A program made the position numbers and the translations under genes. A stretch of DNA of 64,000 bases from Variovorax dokdonensis (lineage in GTDB: Bacteria; Pseudomonadota; Gammaproteobacteria; Burkholderiales; Burkholderiaceae_C), in NCBI RefSeq assembly GCF_030316895.1, contig NZ_JASZYV010000007.1, forward strand, positions 1-64,000, read 5' to 3'. A model generated the notes under the pieces. It had not been told where the DNA came from and ran no database searches. It worked only from the letters and a program-made list of their open reading frames with translations. Below, one piece after another: positions 41,855 through 51,193 of this stretch (position 1 is its first letter; each line of letters begins with the position of its first letter).

Positions 41855-42778
41855 TCAAGTGCCGCGGGCTGGCCAGGTCGGTGCCATGACCTCGCCCAGG
41901 CGTACCGGTCCGCCAGGGATCCAGAGCGGGTTGAAGCTCAATCTAGGTTTGGGAAACAGCATGACGACCGTCGAGCCCAGCATGAAGCGGCCCATTTCTT
42001 CGCCGCGCCGCAGCGCGATGCGCTCGTTGTCGTAGCGCCATTCGCGGATCTGGCCCACGCGGGGCGGATTGACCACGCCGTGCCACACGGTGGCCATGCT
42101 GCCGACGATGGTGGCGCCCACCAGCACCAGCACGAACGGGCCGTGCGCCGCCTCGAACACGCAGACCACGCGTTCGTTGCGGGCAAACAGACCGGGCACG
42201 CCGCGCGCCGTGGCTGGATTGACCGAGAAAAGGTCACCCGGCACATGGATCATCCGTATCAGCCGACCGTCGCAGGGCATGTGGATGCGGTGGTAGTCGC
42301 GCGGGCTCAGGTACAGCGTGGCAAAACTGCCGTCGGCGAACTGTGCGGCCAGTTGCGCGTCGCCACCCACCAGGGCGGTGGTGCTGTAGTGATGGCCTTT
42401 GGCCTGGAAGATCTGGTCCTTCTCGATCGCGCCGAACTGGCTGATCGTGCCGTCCACCGGCGAGACCAACGCCGCGTCGGCGATCGGCCGTGCGCCCGGC
42501 TTGAGCGCGCGGGTGAAGAAGTCGTTGAAGGTGTCGTAGCGCAGCGGGTCGGACTCGAGCGCCTCGCCCATGTTGACCGCGTACTTCGCGATGAAGCGCT
42601 CGATCACCCAGGGCGTGAAGCTGTGGCGGCGGCCCGCTACCCAGCCGGCGAATGCAGTCAGGGCCTGCTTGGGCAGGAGGTACTGCGAGGAGACGGACAG
42701 GCGTTCTGAAAAGCTCAAGAGATGCGGCCTCGTGGCAGTGGCATGGATCGGGCTGGGGATTCTAGGTCCCCGCCCCAT
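41855..42778 (-). CDS. psd: Phosphatidylserine decarboxylase
   Basis: Up to 307 residues from the ATG at 42778. The proenzyme self-cleavage motif LGST is at 267-270 (Ser269 becomes the pyruvoyl group). Other conserved blocks are FNDFFTRALKPGARP, SPVDGTI, LSPRDYHRIHMP and FSVNPATARGVPGLFARNERV-type, of which VNP and ARNER are clear. The product makes phosphatidylethanolamine in the inner membrane. The first 20 or so residues are not family-like, so a TTG start near LLSFSERL (residue 20) is a real alternative. The short final fragment after LGST is the alpha chain. Confidence 0.92.
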   Translation of the reverse strand: MGRGPRIPSPIHATATRPHLLSFSERLSVSSQYLLPKQALTAFAGWVAGRRHSFTPWVIERFIAKYAVNMGEALESDPLRYDTFNDFFTRALKPGARPIADAALVSPVDGTISQFGAIEKDQIFQAKGHHYSTTALVGGDAQLAAQFADGSFATLYLSPRDYHRIHMPCDGRLIRMIHVPGDLFSVNPATARGVPGLFARNERVVCVFEAAHGPFVLVLVGATIVGSMATVWHGVVNPPRVGQIREWRYDNERIALRRGEEMGRFMLGSTVVMLFPKPRLSFNPLWIPGGPVRLGEVMAPTWPARGT

Positions 42779-42802
42779 TCTGGACCGCCCCGCGCCGCAG
42801 CG

Positions 42803-43792
42803 TCATTCGGCCTTGATGCCGGCCGCCTTGATCACCTGCGCCCACTTCTCGACCTCGGCCTTCTGGAAGGCGGCGATCTCGGTGGTGCTCATGTCGGCGG
42901 GCGTCATGCCGAAGTTCTTGAGCTTCTCCTGCATTTCGGGCTCTGCCAGGATCTTGCGGATCTCGGTGTGCAGCCGGTCGACAATCGGCGCGGGCGTTCC
43001 GGCCGGCACGAAGATGGCCTGCCACGAGAGCACCGAGTAGTCGGCCAGGCCGGGAATGCCTGACTCGGCCACGGTGGGCACGTCGGGCATGGAGGGCAGG
43101 CGCTTGGCCGAGGTGACGGCGATGGCGCGCAGCTTGCCGCTCTGGATGTGGGGCGCTGCGACCACGGTGGTGTCGAACATCATGTCGACCTGCCCGCCGA
43201 TCACGTCCTGGATGGCCGGGCCGCTGCCTTTGTAGGGCACATGATTGAACTTCACGCCCGACTTGAACGCCAGCAACTCCAGCGACAAATGCTGAGAAGT
43301 ACCGATGCCGGCCGAGGCCGACGACAGGCCCCCCGGCTTGGCCTTGCTGGCCTCGACGATGTCCTTGAGCGTCTTGTAGGGGCTGCTCGCGGGAACCACC
43401 AGCACGGTCGGGTTGGTGCCGATCAACGTCACCGGCGAGAAGGACTTGATGGGGTCGTAGCCGATCTTGGCGTACAGGCTGACGTTGATGGCGTGCGAGC
43501 TGATGGTGCCGCCCAGCATCGTGTAGCCGTCCGGCGCCGCGCGCGAGGCGACTTCTGAGCCGACGCTGCCGCCGGCGCCGCCCCGGTTTTCCACGACCAC
43601 GCTGGTGCCCAGCGCCGTTCCGAGCTTCTGGCTGATCAGGCGTGCCAGCACGTCGGTCGTGCCGCCGGCGGGAAACGGCACCATGTAGTTGATGGGCTTG
43701 CCCGTGGGCCAGTTGCCCTGCGCGATGGCAGGCAGGCCGAAGGCGGCCACTGAGACAGCGAGGACGCTGTGGATGATGGTGCGGCGTTGCAT
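42803..43792 (-). CDS. Bug family (tripartite tricarboxylate) periplasmic receptor
   Basis: 329 residues with a signal peptide ending AIA near residue 24. Bug family blocks are VPFPAGGTTDVLARLIS (about 39-55), VVVENRGGAGGSVG, AAPDGYTMLGG, HVPYKGSGPAIQDVIGGQVD and the C-terminal EKWAQVIKAAGIKAE. These receptors bind small carboxylates in the periplasm. No TctA/TctB membrane partner is near, as for most of the many Bug genes in this family of bacteria. Last gene of the hexuronate minus-strand unit, 52 bases after the short-chain dehydrogenase; it may bind a uronate or aldarate. Confidence 0.9.
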   Translation of the reverse strand: MQRRTIIHSVLAVSVAAFGLPAIAQGNWPTGKPINYMVPFPAGGTTDVLARLISQKLGTALGTSVVVENRGGAGGSVGSEVASRAAPDGYTMLGGTISSHAINVSLYAKIGYDPIKSFSPVTLIGTNPTVLVVPASSPYKTLKDIVEASKAKPGGLSSASAGIGTSQHLSLELLAFKSGVKFNHVPYKGSGPAIQDVIGGQVDMMFDTTVVAAPHIQSGKLRAIAVTSAKRLPSMPDVPTVAESGIPGLADYSVLSWQAIFVPAGTPAPIVDRLHTEIRKILAEPEMQEKLKNFGMTPADMSTTEIAAFQKAEVEKWAQVIKAAGIKAE

Positions 43793-43844
43793 GGTGAGTC
43801 TCCTTTTGTGTGATCGATGCAGGTGGATCGGCAAGAGCCCGTTT

Positions 43845-44609
43845 TCAGGGCATGTACTGCCCGCCGTTGACTTCGAGAATCTGGCCCGTCACGTAGCCCG
43901 ACAGCGCTTCGGAGGCCAGGAACAGGAATGCGCCCACGCATTCGTCCGGCGTGCCAATGCGGCCCATCGGGATCGTGGCGCGGAACGACTCCAGCATCTG
44001 CGGCGTCGAGAACTGGTCATGGAAGGGCGTCTGGATCACGCCGGGCGCCACCGCATTGACGCGGATCTTGTCGCCCACCAGTTCCTTGGCAAGGCCCCGC
44101 GTGGCGGTGCTGACGAAACCCTTGGCGCCGGCATACAGGTAGGCGCCGGGGCCACCACCGTGGCGCGCTGCCACCGAGCTGACATTGATGATGCTGCCGC
44201 CCTGGCCGCCAGCTCTCATGAGGGGCACGGTTTCGCGGCAGAAGGCCAGCACCGATCTCGCGTTCAGGTGCAGCACCTCGTCGAACAGTTCGTCGGGCAT
44301 GTCGCCGATCGGCACGCGCTTGACGAGCCCGCCGGCGTTGTTCACCAGGACATCGATGCGGCCCAGGCGCGCGTTTGCTTCCTTGACGACGCGAGCGATG
44401 GCGGCGGTGTCGCGCACGTCGCCCTGCAGTGCGAAGGCCTCGCCGCCGGCGGCGGCAATGTCGGCCACGACCTTGTTGGCCGCGTCGGCCGAGCTGTTGT
44501 AGTGCACCGCCACGCGCATGCCTTGCGCCGCAAAGCCTGCGGCGACGGCGGCGCCGATACCGGTGCTGGCACCGGTGACGAGTGCGGTCTTGCCCTTGAG
44601 ATCCATCAT
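43845..44609 (-). CDS. Short-chain dehydrogenase/reductase
   Basis: 254 residues. Rossmann motif TGASTGIG at 12-19, NNAGG near residue 91, the catalytic Ser in NVSSVAA and Tyr-x3-Lys in YLYAGAKG, with NGGQYMP at the end: a classical SDR. The second of two adjacent ATGs (44606) is equally possible. It lies 46 bases after garD in the hexuronate unit, so it may oxidise or reduce a sugar acid or its keto form. NAD or NADP preference cannot be settled; no aspartate typical of strict NAD use stands out after beta-2, where HYNSS occurs. Confidence 0.87.
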   Translation of the reverse strand: MMDLKGKTALVTGASTGIGAAVAAGFAAQGMRVAVHYNSSADAANKVVADIAAAGGEAFALQGDVRDTAAIARVVKEANARLGRIDVLVNNAGGLVKRVPIGDMPDELFDEVLHLNARSVLAFCRETVPLMRAGGQGGSIINVSSVAARHGGGPGAYLYAGAKGFVSTATRGLAKELVGDKIRVNAVAPGVIQTPFHDQFSTPQMLESFRATIPMGRIGTPDECVGAFLFLASEALSGYVTGQILEVNGGQYMP

Positions 44610-44655
44610 CTGCTCGATCCTTTCGTTGGAGGTTCGGCCCAGGTTCGGGTCGCCT

Positions 44656-46236
44656 TCACGTGACCGGGGCCGGGTTGAAAAGTACCAGCGAGTTGTGCAA
44701 CTTCCATTGCTCGGCCCATGTCTTCTTGCGCCCGCTTGCCACGTCGAGCATCAGGCGGAACATTTCCCAGCCCACGTCCTCGATGCTGGCCTCGCCGTCC
44801 GCGATGCGCCCGGCGTTGATGTCCATCAGGTCGTGCCAGCGGCGCGCCAGGTCGCTGCGCGTGGCCACCTTGATGACCGGCACTTCGGCCAGGCCATAGG
44901 GCGTGCCGCGGCCGGTGGTGAACACATGCAGGTTCATGCCGGCCGCCACCTGCAAGGTGCCGCAGATGAAGTCCGATGCGGGCGTGGCGGCGTACAGCAG
45001 TCCCTTGGCCCTGGCCTTCTCGCCAGGCGGCACCACGCCGGAAATCGGCACCGAACCGCTCTTGATGATCGAGCCCATCGCCTTCTCGACGATGTTCGAA
45101 AGCCCGCCCTTCTTGTTGCCCGGCGTCGTGTTGGCGCTGCGGTCGACCTGGCCGCGCTGCAGGTAGGCGTCGTACCAGGCCATCTCGCGGATCATGGCCT
45201 GCGCCACCTCGGGCGTGGCAGCGCGGGCGGTGAGCTGGTCGATGCCGTCGCGCACCTCGGTCACCTCGGAGAACATCACCGTGGCGCCGGCACGCACCAG
45301 CAGGTCGGTGCAAAAGCCCACAGCGGGGTTGGCGGTGACGCCGGAGAACGCATCGCTGCCGCCGCATTGCACGCCCACCACCAGTTCGCTGGCGGGCACG
45401 GTTTCGCGCCGGCGTGAATTCAGGCGCTCCAGATGCTCCTCGGCCTGGCGCATCACCGAGTCGATCATCGACATGAAGCCCACGTGCGCTTCGTCCTGCA
45501 GGCACACCACGTCCAGCTGGCTGGTGGCGTTCTCACCCACGTCCGCCACGTTGCGTTCGTCCACGAGGGGAATGCTTCCAGGTGGCAGCAGGCGCTCGGG
45601 CTGCAGCTTCTCGCAGCCCAGGCTGACCACCATCACCTCGCCGCCGAAGTTGGGATTCAGGCTGATATTGCGAAGGGTGCGGATCGGCACGATCGCGTCC
45701 GGCGCGTCGATGGCCACGCCACAGCCGTAGGTGTGCGCCAGCGCCACGACGTCGTCTACGTTGGGGTACTTGGGCAACAGCTCTGACTTGATGCGCTGCA
45801 CGGCGAAGTCGGTGACGCCGGCCACGCACTGCACAGTCTGCGTGATCGCCAGGATGTTGCGCGTGCCCACCGATCCATCGGGATTGCGATAGCCCTCGAA
45901 GGTGTAGCCCGACAGGGGCTCCTGCGGCGCTGGGCGAACGGTGGAGATCGGCAGGCCTTCGAGCGAGCGGGCTTCGGGCATGGCCAGCAGGCGCTCATGC
46001 ACCCAACTGCCGGCGGGCAGGGCTTTGAGCGCACGGCCGATCACCACGCCATAGCGGATCACGGGCGCGCCTTCGGCGATGTCGACGAGCGCGACCTTGT
46101 GAGCCTGCGGCACCTTCTCGATCAGCTTCAGTCCGCTCGGGAAGGTGGTGCCGGCCGGCAGGCCGCCGTCGTTGGCGACGATCGCGACGTTGTCGTCGGC
46201 ATGCATGCGGATGTGAAGGGGGGCGGAGTCGGCCAT
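44656..46236 (-). CDS. garD: Galactarate dehydratase
   Basis: 526 residues. An N-terminal SAF domain (about 8-80) precedes the UxaA/GarD core. GTRNILAITQTVQCVAGV, LLPKYPNVDDVVALAHTYGCGVAI-type and SLGCEKLQPERLLPP follow E. coli GarD closely, with cysteines and acidic residues for the metal. It converts galactarate to 5-dehydro-4-deoxyglucarate. In this locus it receives aldarate made by uronate dehydrogenase plus lactonase, and passes its product to the dehydratase at 53323. Altronate dehydratase (UxaA) shares the fold, but the surrounding pathway and the VQCVAGV block favour GarD. Confidence 0.9.
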   Translation of the reverse strand: MADSAPLHIRMHADDNVAIVANDGGLPAGTTFPSGLKLIEKVPQAHKVALVDIAEGAPVIRYGVVIGRALKALPAGSWVHERLLAMPEARSLEGLPISTVRPAPQEPLSGYTFEGYRNPDGSVGTRNILAITQTVQCVAGVTDFAVQRIKSELLPKYPNVDDVVALAHTYGCGVAIDAPDAIVPIRTLRNISLNPNFGGEVMVVSLGCEKLQPERLLPPGSIPLVDERNVADVGENATSQLDVVCLQDEAHVGFMSMIDSVMRQAEEHLERLNSRRRETVPASELVVGVQCGGSDAFSGVTANPAVGFCTDLLVRAGATVMFSEVTEVRDGIDQLTARAATPEVAQAMIREMAWYDAYLQRGQVDRSANTTPGNKKGGLSNIVEKAMGSIIKSGSVPISGVVPPGEKARAKGLLYAATPASDFICGTLQVAAGMNLHVFTTGRGTPYGLAEVPVIKVATRSDLARRWHDLMDINAGRIADGEASIEDVGWEMFRLMLDVASGRKKTWAEQWKLHNSLVLFNPAPVT

Positions 46237-46276
46237 GGCAGATGGGCGGAAAGATGGCGATGCGCGGGCTGCAGCG

Positions 46277-47290
46277 TCAGTTGGAAAGAGGAAGGATCTC
46301 GACCCAGTTTGGATCCTGGCCCGCCGGCGCGCAAGCGCAGGGCGCTAGAAAGCCAGTCTCGCCGTCGATGAGGTACACGCTGACGCGGTTCGAAAGCTGG
46401 CCGGCGGCGATCAGGAAGCGGCCGCCCGGGTCGATGGCAAAGCCGCGGGGCTGCGTTTCGGTATCGACATGCGCGGTACGCCGGAGGGTCCCGTCGGCGC
46501 CATCGACCGAGAAGATGGCCAGCGTGCTCGAATGCCGCTCGCTGGTGTAGAGGAAGCGTCCGCTCGGATGCAGGTGGATGTCCGAGGCCCATGGCTGGCC
46601 GGCGAAGCCCGGAGGCAGGCTGGACAGCGTCTGGCGTGCCGTCATCGTGCCCGTGTGGGCGTCGACGTCCAACACCGTGACCGAGCCGTCGAGCTCGCCC
46701 AGCAGATAGGCCTTCTGGCCGGCAGCATCGAACACGAAGTGCCGCGCGCCGGCCCCGGCCTGCGCTTCGAATGCGAAAGGCTCGGCGTTCGTCAGCGCGC
46801 CGGTCTCTGCGTCGAAGTGCCAGTGCATGACCACGTTGCCGCCAAGGCTGGTGGCATAGACGTGCCGGTTGTCGAGGCTGGCCTGGATGCAGTGCGCATG
46901 GGGGCCCGTCTCGATCACCTGCTGCGCCGGCTTGGGCAACCCATCGGCTGCGATGGGGCTGATCGCCACTAGGTTGCCGCCGTAGGAAGCGCTGAACAGC
47001 CAGCGGCCGCTGCGGTCGGTGGCGAGGTACGCCATGCTGTGCGGCAATGCGGCCTCGCCCAGCACGCTCAGGTGACCGCTTGCCGCATCGATGGCCAGTG
47101 TGACGACGGCCAACGGCTCGGAGCGGCGTGCCACGTACAGCAGGCGACGGTCCGGGCTGAGGGCCATCGGCATGAGCATGCCGCCGAGCGTCACTTCCTG
47201 GACCGGGTCGAGCCGGCCGCCATGCTCGTCCAGCGTGAAGACCGAAATGCTCCCGCTCTGGGCGTTGGAGACGTAGACCGCGTTCGTCAT
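46277..47290 (-). CDS. Lactonase family beta-propeller protein (6-phosphogluconolactonase-like)
   Basis: 337 residues of the seven-bladed lactonase family (PF10282 type): YVSNAQSGSISVFTLD, PDRRLLYVARR, DRSGRWLFSASYGGN, TGPHAHCIQASLDNRHVYAT, WASDIHLHPSGRFLYTSERHSSTLAIF and QPRGFAIDPGGRFL. Repeated P-x-G/D-R-x-L-Y/F strands mark each blade. No signal peptide, so cytoplasmic. In the hexuronate unit it most plausibly opens the galactaro- or glucaro-1,4/1,5-lactone made by uronate dehydrogenase to the free aldarate. It is flanked by the TRAP permease gene (19 bases) and garD (40 bases). Confidence 0.85.
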   Translation of the reverse strand: MTNAVYVSNAQSGSISVFTLDEHGGRLDPVQEVTLGGMLMPMALSPDRRLLYVARRSEPLAVVTLAIDAASGHLSVLGEAALPHSMAYLATDRSGRWLFSASYGGNLVAISPIAADGLPKPAQQVIETGPHAHCIQASLDNRHVYATSLGGNVVMHWHFDAETGALTNAEPFAFEAQAGAGARHFVFDAAGQKAYLLGELDGSVTVLDVDAHTGTMTARQTLSSLPPGFAGQPWASDIHLHPSGRFLYTSERHSSTLAIFSVDGADGTLRRTAHVDTETQPRGFAIDPGGRFLIAAGQLSNRVSVYLIDGETGFLAPCACAPAGQDPNWVEILPLSN

Positions 47291-47309
47291 GTCGTGCAGT
47301 GTCTTGCGA

Positions 47310-48593
47310 TCACAGGCCCAGCATGCGCGGCAACCACAGCGACAGTGCGGGCACGTAGGTCACCATCATCAGCACGAGGAACAGTGCAACGAAGAACGGT
47401 GCGCAGGCGCGGGTGACAACGCCGATCGGCAGCTTGGCCACCGCACTGCCGACGAACAGCACGGTTCCCACCGGTGGCGTGATCAGGCCGATGCCCAGGT
47501 TGACCATCATGATCATTCCGAAGTGCACCGGGTCGATGCCCAGCATCTTCACCACCGGCAGCAGGATCGGCGTCAGGATCAGGATCAGCGGAGACATGTC
47601 CATCAGCGTGCCGAGAATGATCAGCAGCACGTTGATCATCGCCAGGATCACGTACTTGTTGTCGGACACGCCGGTCAGGAAGGTGGTGACCTTCAGCGGA
47701 ATCTGCATCAGCGTCATCAGGTAGCCGAAGCAGGCCGCGAAGCCGATCAAGATCATCACGATGGTCACCGTCTTGACCGTGCGGTGAACCAGCTTGGGCA
47801 GATCGCGCCACTTGTAGTCGCGGTAGATGAACATCGTCACGAAGAAGGCCCACACCACCGCGATCGACGCCGACTCGTTGGCCGTGAAGACGCCCGACAG
47901 GATGCCGCCCAGGATGATGACCATCGTCATCAGGCCCCACATGGCATCCAGGCAGATCTTGAGCGCCTGCTTGAGCGGGATGACCTCGCCCTTGGGGTAG
48001 TTCTCGCGCTTGGCGATGATCAGGCACAGCACGGCCAGTGTCAGCCCCATCAGCAGGCCGGGCAGCACGCCGGCAATGAACAGGCTGGCGATCGACACCG
48101 TGCCGCCGGCTGCCAGCGAATAGAGCACCGCGTTGTGGCTCGGCGGAATCAGGATCGCCTGCACCGAACCGCTGACGGTCACGGCGGTGGCGAACGACCG
48201 TGGATAGCCCTTTCGCTCCATCTCGGGGATGAGCACCGAGCCGATGGAGGCGGTGTCGGCCACCGAAGAGCCCGAAATGGCGCCGAAGAAGGTCGAGGCC
48301 AGGATGTTCACCAGCGACAGACCGCCTCGGATAAAGCCCACCAGCACCCCGGCAAATGCGACCAGGCGTCGCGACATGCCGCCTTCGGCCATGATGGCGC
48401 CGGCCAGCACGAAGAATGGGATGGCCAGCAGCGAGAACTTGTTGACCCCGGAGGCCAGCTGGATCATCACGGCGTCGAGCGGAATGTCGATCCAGAAAGC
48501 CCCGATCAGCGATGCGAGGCCCAGCGAATAGGCGATGGGCATGCCCACCGCCATCAGCAGCACGAAGCTGCCCAGAAGAACCAGTGCGTCCAT
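47310..48593 (-). CDS. TRAP transporter large permease (DctM family), hexuronate locus
   Basis: 427 residues, multi-spanning. Signatures are GMPIAYSLGLASLIG, AIPFFVLAGAIMAEGGMSRRL, GAISGSSVADTASIGSVLIPEM, QAILIPPSHNAVLYS and IGLITPPVGTVLFVGSAV. Its start codon shares one base with the small permease stop (TGATG). With the binding protein at 49237 it should import hexuronates, as do the nearest similarly placed TRAP systems in uronate loci. That substrate is inferred from neighbours. Confidence 0.92.
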   Translation of the reverse strand: MDALVLLGSFVLLMAVGMPIAYSLGLASLIGAFWIDIPLDAVMIQLASGVNKFSLLAIPFFVLAGAIMAEGGMSRRLVAFAGVLVGFIRGGLSLVNILASTFFGAISGSSVADTASIGSVLIPEMERKGYPRSFATAVTVSGSVQAILIPPSHNAVLYSLAAGGTVSIASLFIAGVLPGLLMGLTLAVLCLIIAKRENYPKGEVIPLKQALKICLDAMWGLMTMVIILGGILSGVFTANESASIAVVWAFFVTMFIYRDYKWRDLPKLVHRTVKTVTIVMILIGFAACFGYLMTLMQIPLKVTTFLTGVSDNKYVILAMINVLLIILGTLMDMSPLILILTPILLPVVKMLGIDPVHFGMIMMVNLGIGLITPPVGTVLFVGSAVAKLPIGVVTRACAPFFVALFLVLMMVTYVPALSLWLPRMLGL

Positions 48594-49126
48594 CAGCGGG
48601 CTCCCTCGGCTTGTTCGTTGGATGCTTCTTCGTAGCGGACCACGTCGCGATTCGCCTGGCTGCCGTAGACCATGCGCTCGATCACGAAAAGCAGCGTTGC
48701 CAGCGAGCCCAGCGGAATGGGCGCGTAGGTGAGGCCCACGGGCAGCCAGTCGAGCTCGCTGATCGACTGGTTCCAGGTTTCCATGCAAAGGCGCGTGCCG
48801 TACCAGCACACGAACAGGCACACCAGAACCATGAGCGCATCGACCAGCACGCGGCAGGCGCCTTGCAGTGCGGCGGGCAGGGGATCGGTCAGCATGGTGA
48901 CAGCGATGTGCGCGCCGGCACGAAAGCCGGCAGCCGCGCCGATGAAGGTGAACACCATCATGAACAGGATGGCGATGGGCTCGGGCCAGGCGGAGCCGGT
49001 GCCGAGCACGTAGCGGGTGAACACGCCGTACGGAATGATCACCGACATCAGGAAGATGGCGAGGCCGGCGAACCACACGCAAGCGAGGTAGATCCGGTCG
49101 CACAGACGAACGAAGAGGGGGTCCAT
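48593..49126 (-). CDS. TRAP transporter small permease (DctQ family), hexuronate locus
   Basis: 177 residues, four membrane segments: LACVWFAGLAIFLMSVIIPYGV, ILFMMVFTFIGAAAGF, LVLVCLFVCWYG-like and IPLGSLATLLFVIERMVYG. The loop FRAGAHIAVTML is the usual DctQ signature. Encoded between the binding protein (110 bases upstream) and the large permease, with which it shares a TGATG junction. The C-terminal tail is acidic. Confidence 0.88.
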   Translation of the reverse strand: MDPLFVRLCDRIYLACVWFAGLAIFLMSVIIPYGVFTRYVLGTGSAWPEPIAILFMMVFTFIGAAAGFRAGAHIAVTMLTDPLPAALQGACRVLVDALMVLVCLFVCWYGTRLCMETWNQSISELDWLPVGLTYAPIPLGSLATLLFVIERMVYGSQANRDVVRYEEASNEQAEGAR

Positions 49127-49236
49127 GGGTGCCTTGGAGAGGGGCTGGGGCCGCCGGCGTCGCTCCCTGACGCCTGTCGGCTGAACTTGAAAAGGCCCCG
49201 AAGGGCCCCGAAGGCGCAACGCCTTTCTGTAGCGCG

Positions 49237-50238
49237 TCAGTTCGACTTGGTGGCTTCGATGCGCTTCATCAGGTCGGCGAACTGGGCGCCGTACTTGGCG
49301 CGCACCGGGGCGGTGTCGTCATAGAAGGCCTTGTTGTCGATCTTGATGAATTCCACGCCTTCGGCCTTGAGCTTGGCCGTGTAGTCGGCCACGCTCTTGT
49401 CCCACAGCGCGCGCTGCTCGAACTGTGCTTCACGCGCCAGCTTCTTGACCAGTGCCTGGTCTTCCGGCGAAAGCTTGTTCCACGTGACCTTCGACATCAC
49501 GAAGATCTCGGGGATGATCAGGTGGTTGGTCTGCGTGTAGTACTTGGCGCCGGCCTGGTAGTGGTGGGCGGTGTACAGCGTGGGTGGGTTGTTTTCCGCG
49601 CCGTCCACCACGCCCGTCTGAATGGCGGTGAACACTTCGCCGTAGCCCATCGAGATGCCGTTGCCGCCCATGGCGTTCATCGTGTCGACGAACAGCGGGT
49701 TGCCCATCATGCGGATCTTCATGCCCTTCAGGTCTTCGGGCTTGCGCACCGGCTTCTTGGTGTAGAGGCTGCGCGAGCCGCCATCCATCCAGCCCAGCGC
49801 CACCAGCTTGGCCGGCGAGGCGGAAATCTTGTCGAGCATTTCCTGGCCGATCGGGCCGTCGATCACGGCGCGCATGTGTGCCTCGTCACGGAAGACGAAA
49901 GGCATGTTGAACACGTTCACTTCCGGCACCACCGGGCCGACGGGGCCCAGCGAGGTGCGCAGGATGTCGATCGCGCCGACCTGGGTCTGCTCGATCATTT
50001 CCTTCTCGCCGCCCAGGACCGATCCCGGGAACATCTTCAGGCTGATGCGTCCGTTGGTCGCCTTGGACAGTTTCTCGCCCATGTGCTCGATGGCCACGAC
50101 GTTCGGGTAGCCGGCCGGGTGCACGTCGGCCGCCTTGAGCACCATCTTGTCGGCGGCGCTGGCGGACATGCTCAAGCCGATGCCGCCAAGTGCGGTGGCA
50201 GCGCATGCGAGCGCGATGAGGTTTCTGCGAAGGGTCAT
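49237..50238 (-). CDS. TRAP transporter substrate-binding protein (DctP family), hexuronate locus
   Basis: 333 residues with a signal peptide ending ASAAD near residue 29. The DctP hallmarks are LKAADVHPAGYP, FPGSVLGGEKEMIEQTQVG, the carboxylate-binding Arg in PEDLKGMKIRMMGNP and YGEVFTAIQTGVVDGAENNPPTLY. It sits 71 bases after uronate dehydrogenase, in the order udh-dctP-dctQ-dctM, typical of proteobacterial galacturonate/glucuronate loci. Uronate binding is therefore likely. A spaced-out first Met context and good hydrophobic core support the start. Confidence 0.9.
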   Translation of the reverse strand: MTLRRNLIALACAATALGGIGLSMSASAADKMVLKAADVHPAGYPNVVAIEHMGEKLSKATNGRISLKMFPGSVLGGEKEMIEQTQVGAIDILRTSLGPVGPVVPEVNVFNMPFVFRDEAHMRAVIDGPIGQEMLDKISASPAKLVALGWMDGGSRSLYTKKPVRKPEDLKGMKIRMMGNPLFVDTMNAMGGNGISMGYGEVFTAIQTGVVDGAENNPPTLYTAHHYQAGAKYYTQTNHLIIPEIFVMSKVTWNKLSPEDQALVKKLAREAQFEQRALWDKSVADYTAKLKAEGVEFIKIDNKAFYDDTAPVRAKYGAQFADLMKRIEATKSN

Positions 50239-50309
50239 CTTAGGTCTCCTGGGTTGCTGTGGTGTTGAATCGGTTTTGGATGGCAGCGGGCGACAGGATG
50301 GCGCCGCAG

Positions 50310-51134
50310 TCATTCGAACGGGCCCTGGGCCGTGAAGGCGCCGCCCTGGTAGATGGCGTTGGGATCGGTGGGCGCGACGGGAGGCTGCGCCTCGACCTTG
50401 TCGCGGAACACTTCGGAACTGTCCTGCGGCACGAAGCCCAGAACCGCCGCGCCGGCGTTGTCCCACCACACGTCGCGGTTGGCGGAAGCGCCGTACACCA
50501 CGGTGTGCTTGACGCCGGGCGTGAAGAGCGACTTCTCGATCAGCGTCGTGAGGTCGCGGTAGCTGAGCCAGGTGCTCATCATCCGGCGGTTGGCCGGCTC
50601 GGGGAACGAAGAGCCGATGCGGATCGACACGGTCTCGATGCCATAGCGGTCGAAGTAGAACTGCGCCATGTCCTCGCCGAAGGACTTGGAAAGGCCGTAG
50701 TAGCCGTCCGGTCGGCGGGCCACCGTGTTGTCCAGCTTCTCGTCCTGCTTGTAGAAGCCGATGACGTGGTTGGAACTGGCGAACACCACGCGGCCCACGC
50801 CATGGCGGCGGGCTGCTTCGTAGATGTGAAAGATGCCCTTGATGTTGCCTTCGAGGATTTCCTCGAAGGGGCGCTCCACCGAGACGCCGCCCAGGTGGAC
50901 GATGGCGTCGCAGCCGGCCACCAGCGCGTCGACGGCACCCTTGTCGGCAAGGTTGCACACCACGACTTCTTCACTGGCGTCGCGCGCAGGCGCCATGTCG
51001 GCGATGTCGGAAAGGCGGACGACCTTTGCAAATGGCTTCAGCCGGTCGCGCAGGACCTTGCCCAGGCCGCCGGCGGCACCGGTGAGCAGCAGGCGTTCGA
51101 CGGGGGCGGAAAGAGTTGGCGCTGTTTGTGACAT
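50310..51134 (-). CDS. udh: Uronate dehydrogenase
   Basis: 274 residues. It is very close in sequence to Pseudomonas syringae Udh (recalled): LLLTGAAGGLGKVLR with the Rossmann GxxGxxG at 19-25, VSVERPFEEIL, NHVIGFYKQ, YYGLSKSFGEDMA with Tyr-x3-Lys, and the C-terminal YQGGAFTAQGPFE. It oxidises D-galacturonate or D-glucuronate to the aldarolactone with NAD, the first step of the oxidative pathway. First gene of the minus-strand hexuronate unit, facing the regulator gene across a 59-base gap with a perfect palindrome. Confidence 0.95.
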   Translation of the reverse strand: MSQTAPTLSAPVERLLLTGAAGGLGKVLRDRLKPFAKVVRLSDIADMAPARDASEEVVVCNLADKGAVDALVAGCDAIVHLGGVSVERPFEEILEGNIKGIFHIYEAARRHGVGRVVFASSNHVIGFYKQDEKLDNTVARRPDGYYGLSKSFGEDMAQFYFDRYGIETVSIRIGSSFPEPANRRMMSTWLSYRDLTTLIEKSLFTPGVKHTVVYGASANRDVWWDNAGAAVLGFVPQDSSEVFRDKVEAQPPVAPTDPNAIYQGGAFTAQGPFE

Positions 51135-51156
51135 TCGTAGCGGGAGGGAAGTTATC

Positions 51157-51171
51157 GGTTGTCGTACAACC
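51157..51171. promoter_or_regulatory. Palindromic operator between udh and its FadR-type regulator
   Basis: GGTTGT-CGT-ACAACC is a perfect 15-base inverted repeat centred in the 59-base divergent gap, 22 bases before the regulator start and 22 after the udh start. Its TTGT-N-ACAA shape is typical for FadR-type GntR regulators. It would let one protein control both directions. Confidence 0.7.
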
Positions 51172-51193
51172 TGAGCGGGATTATGATGTGGAG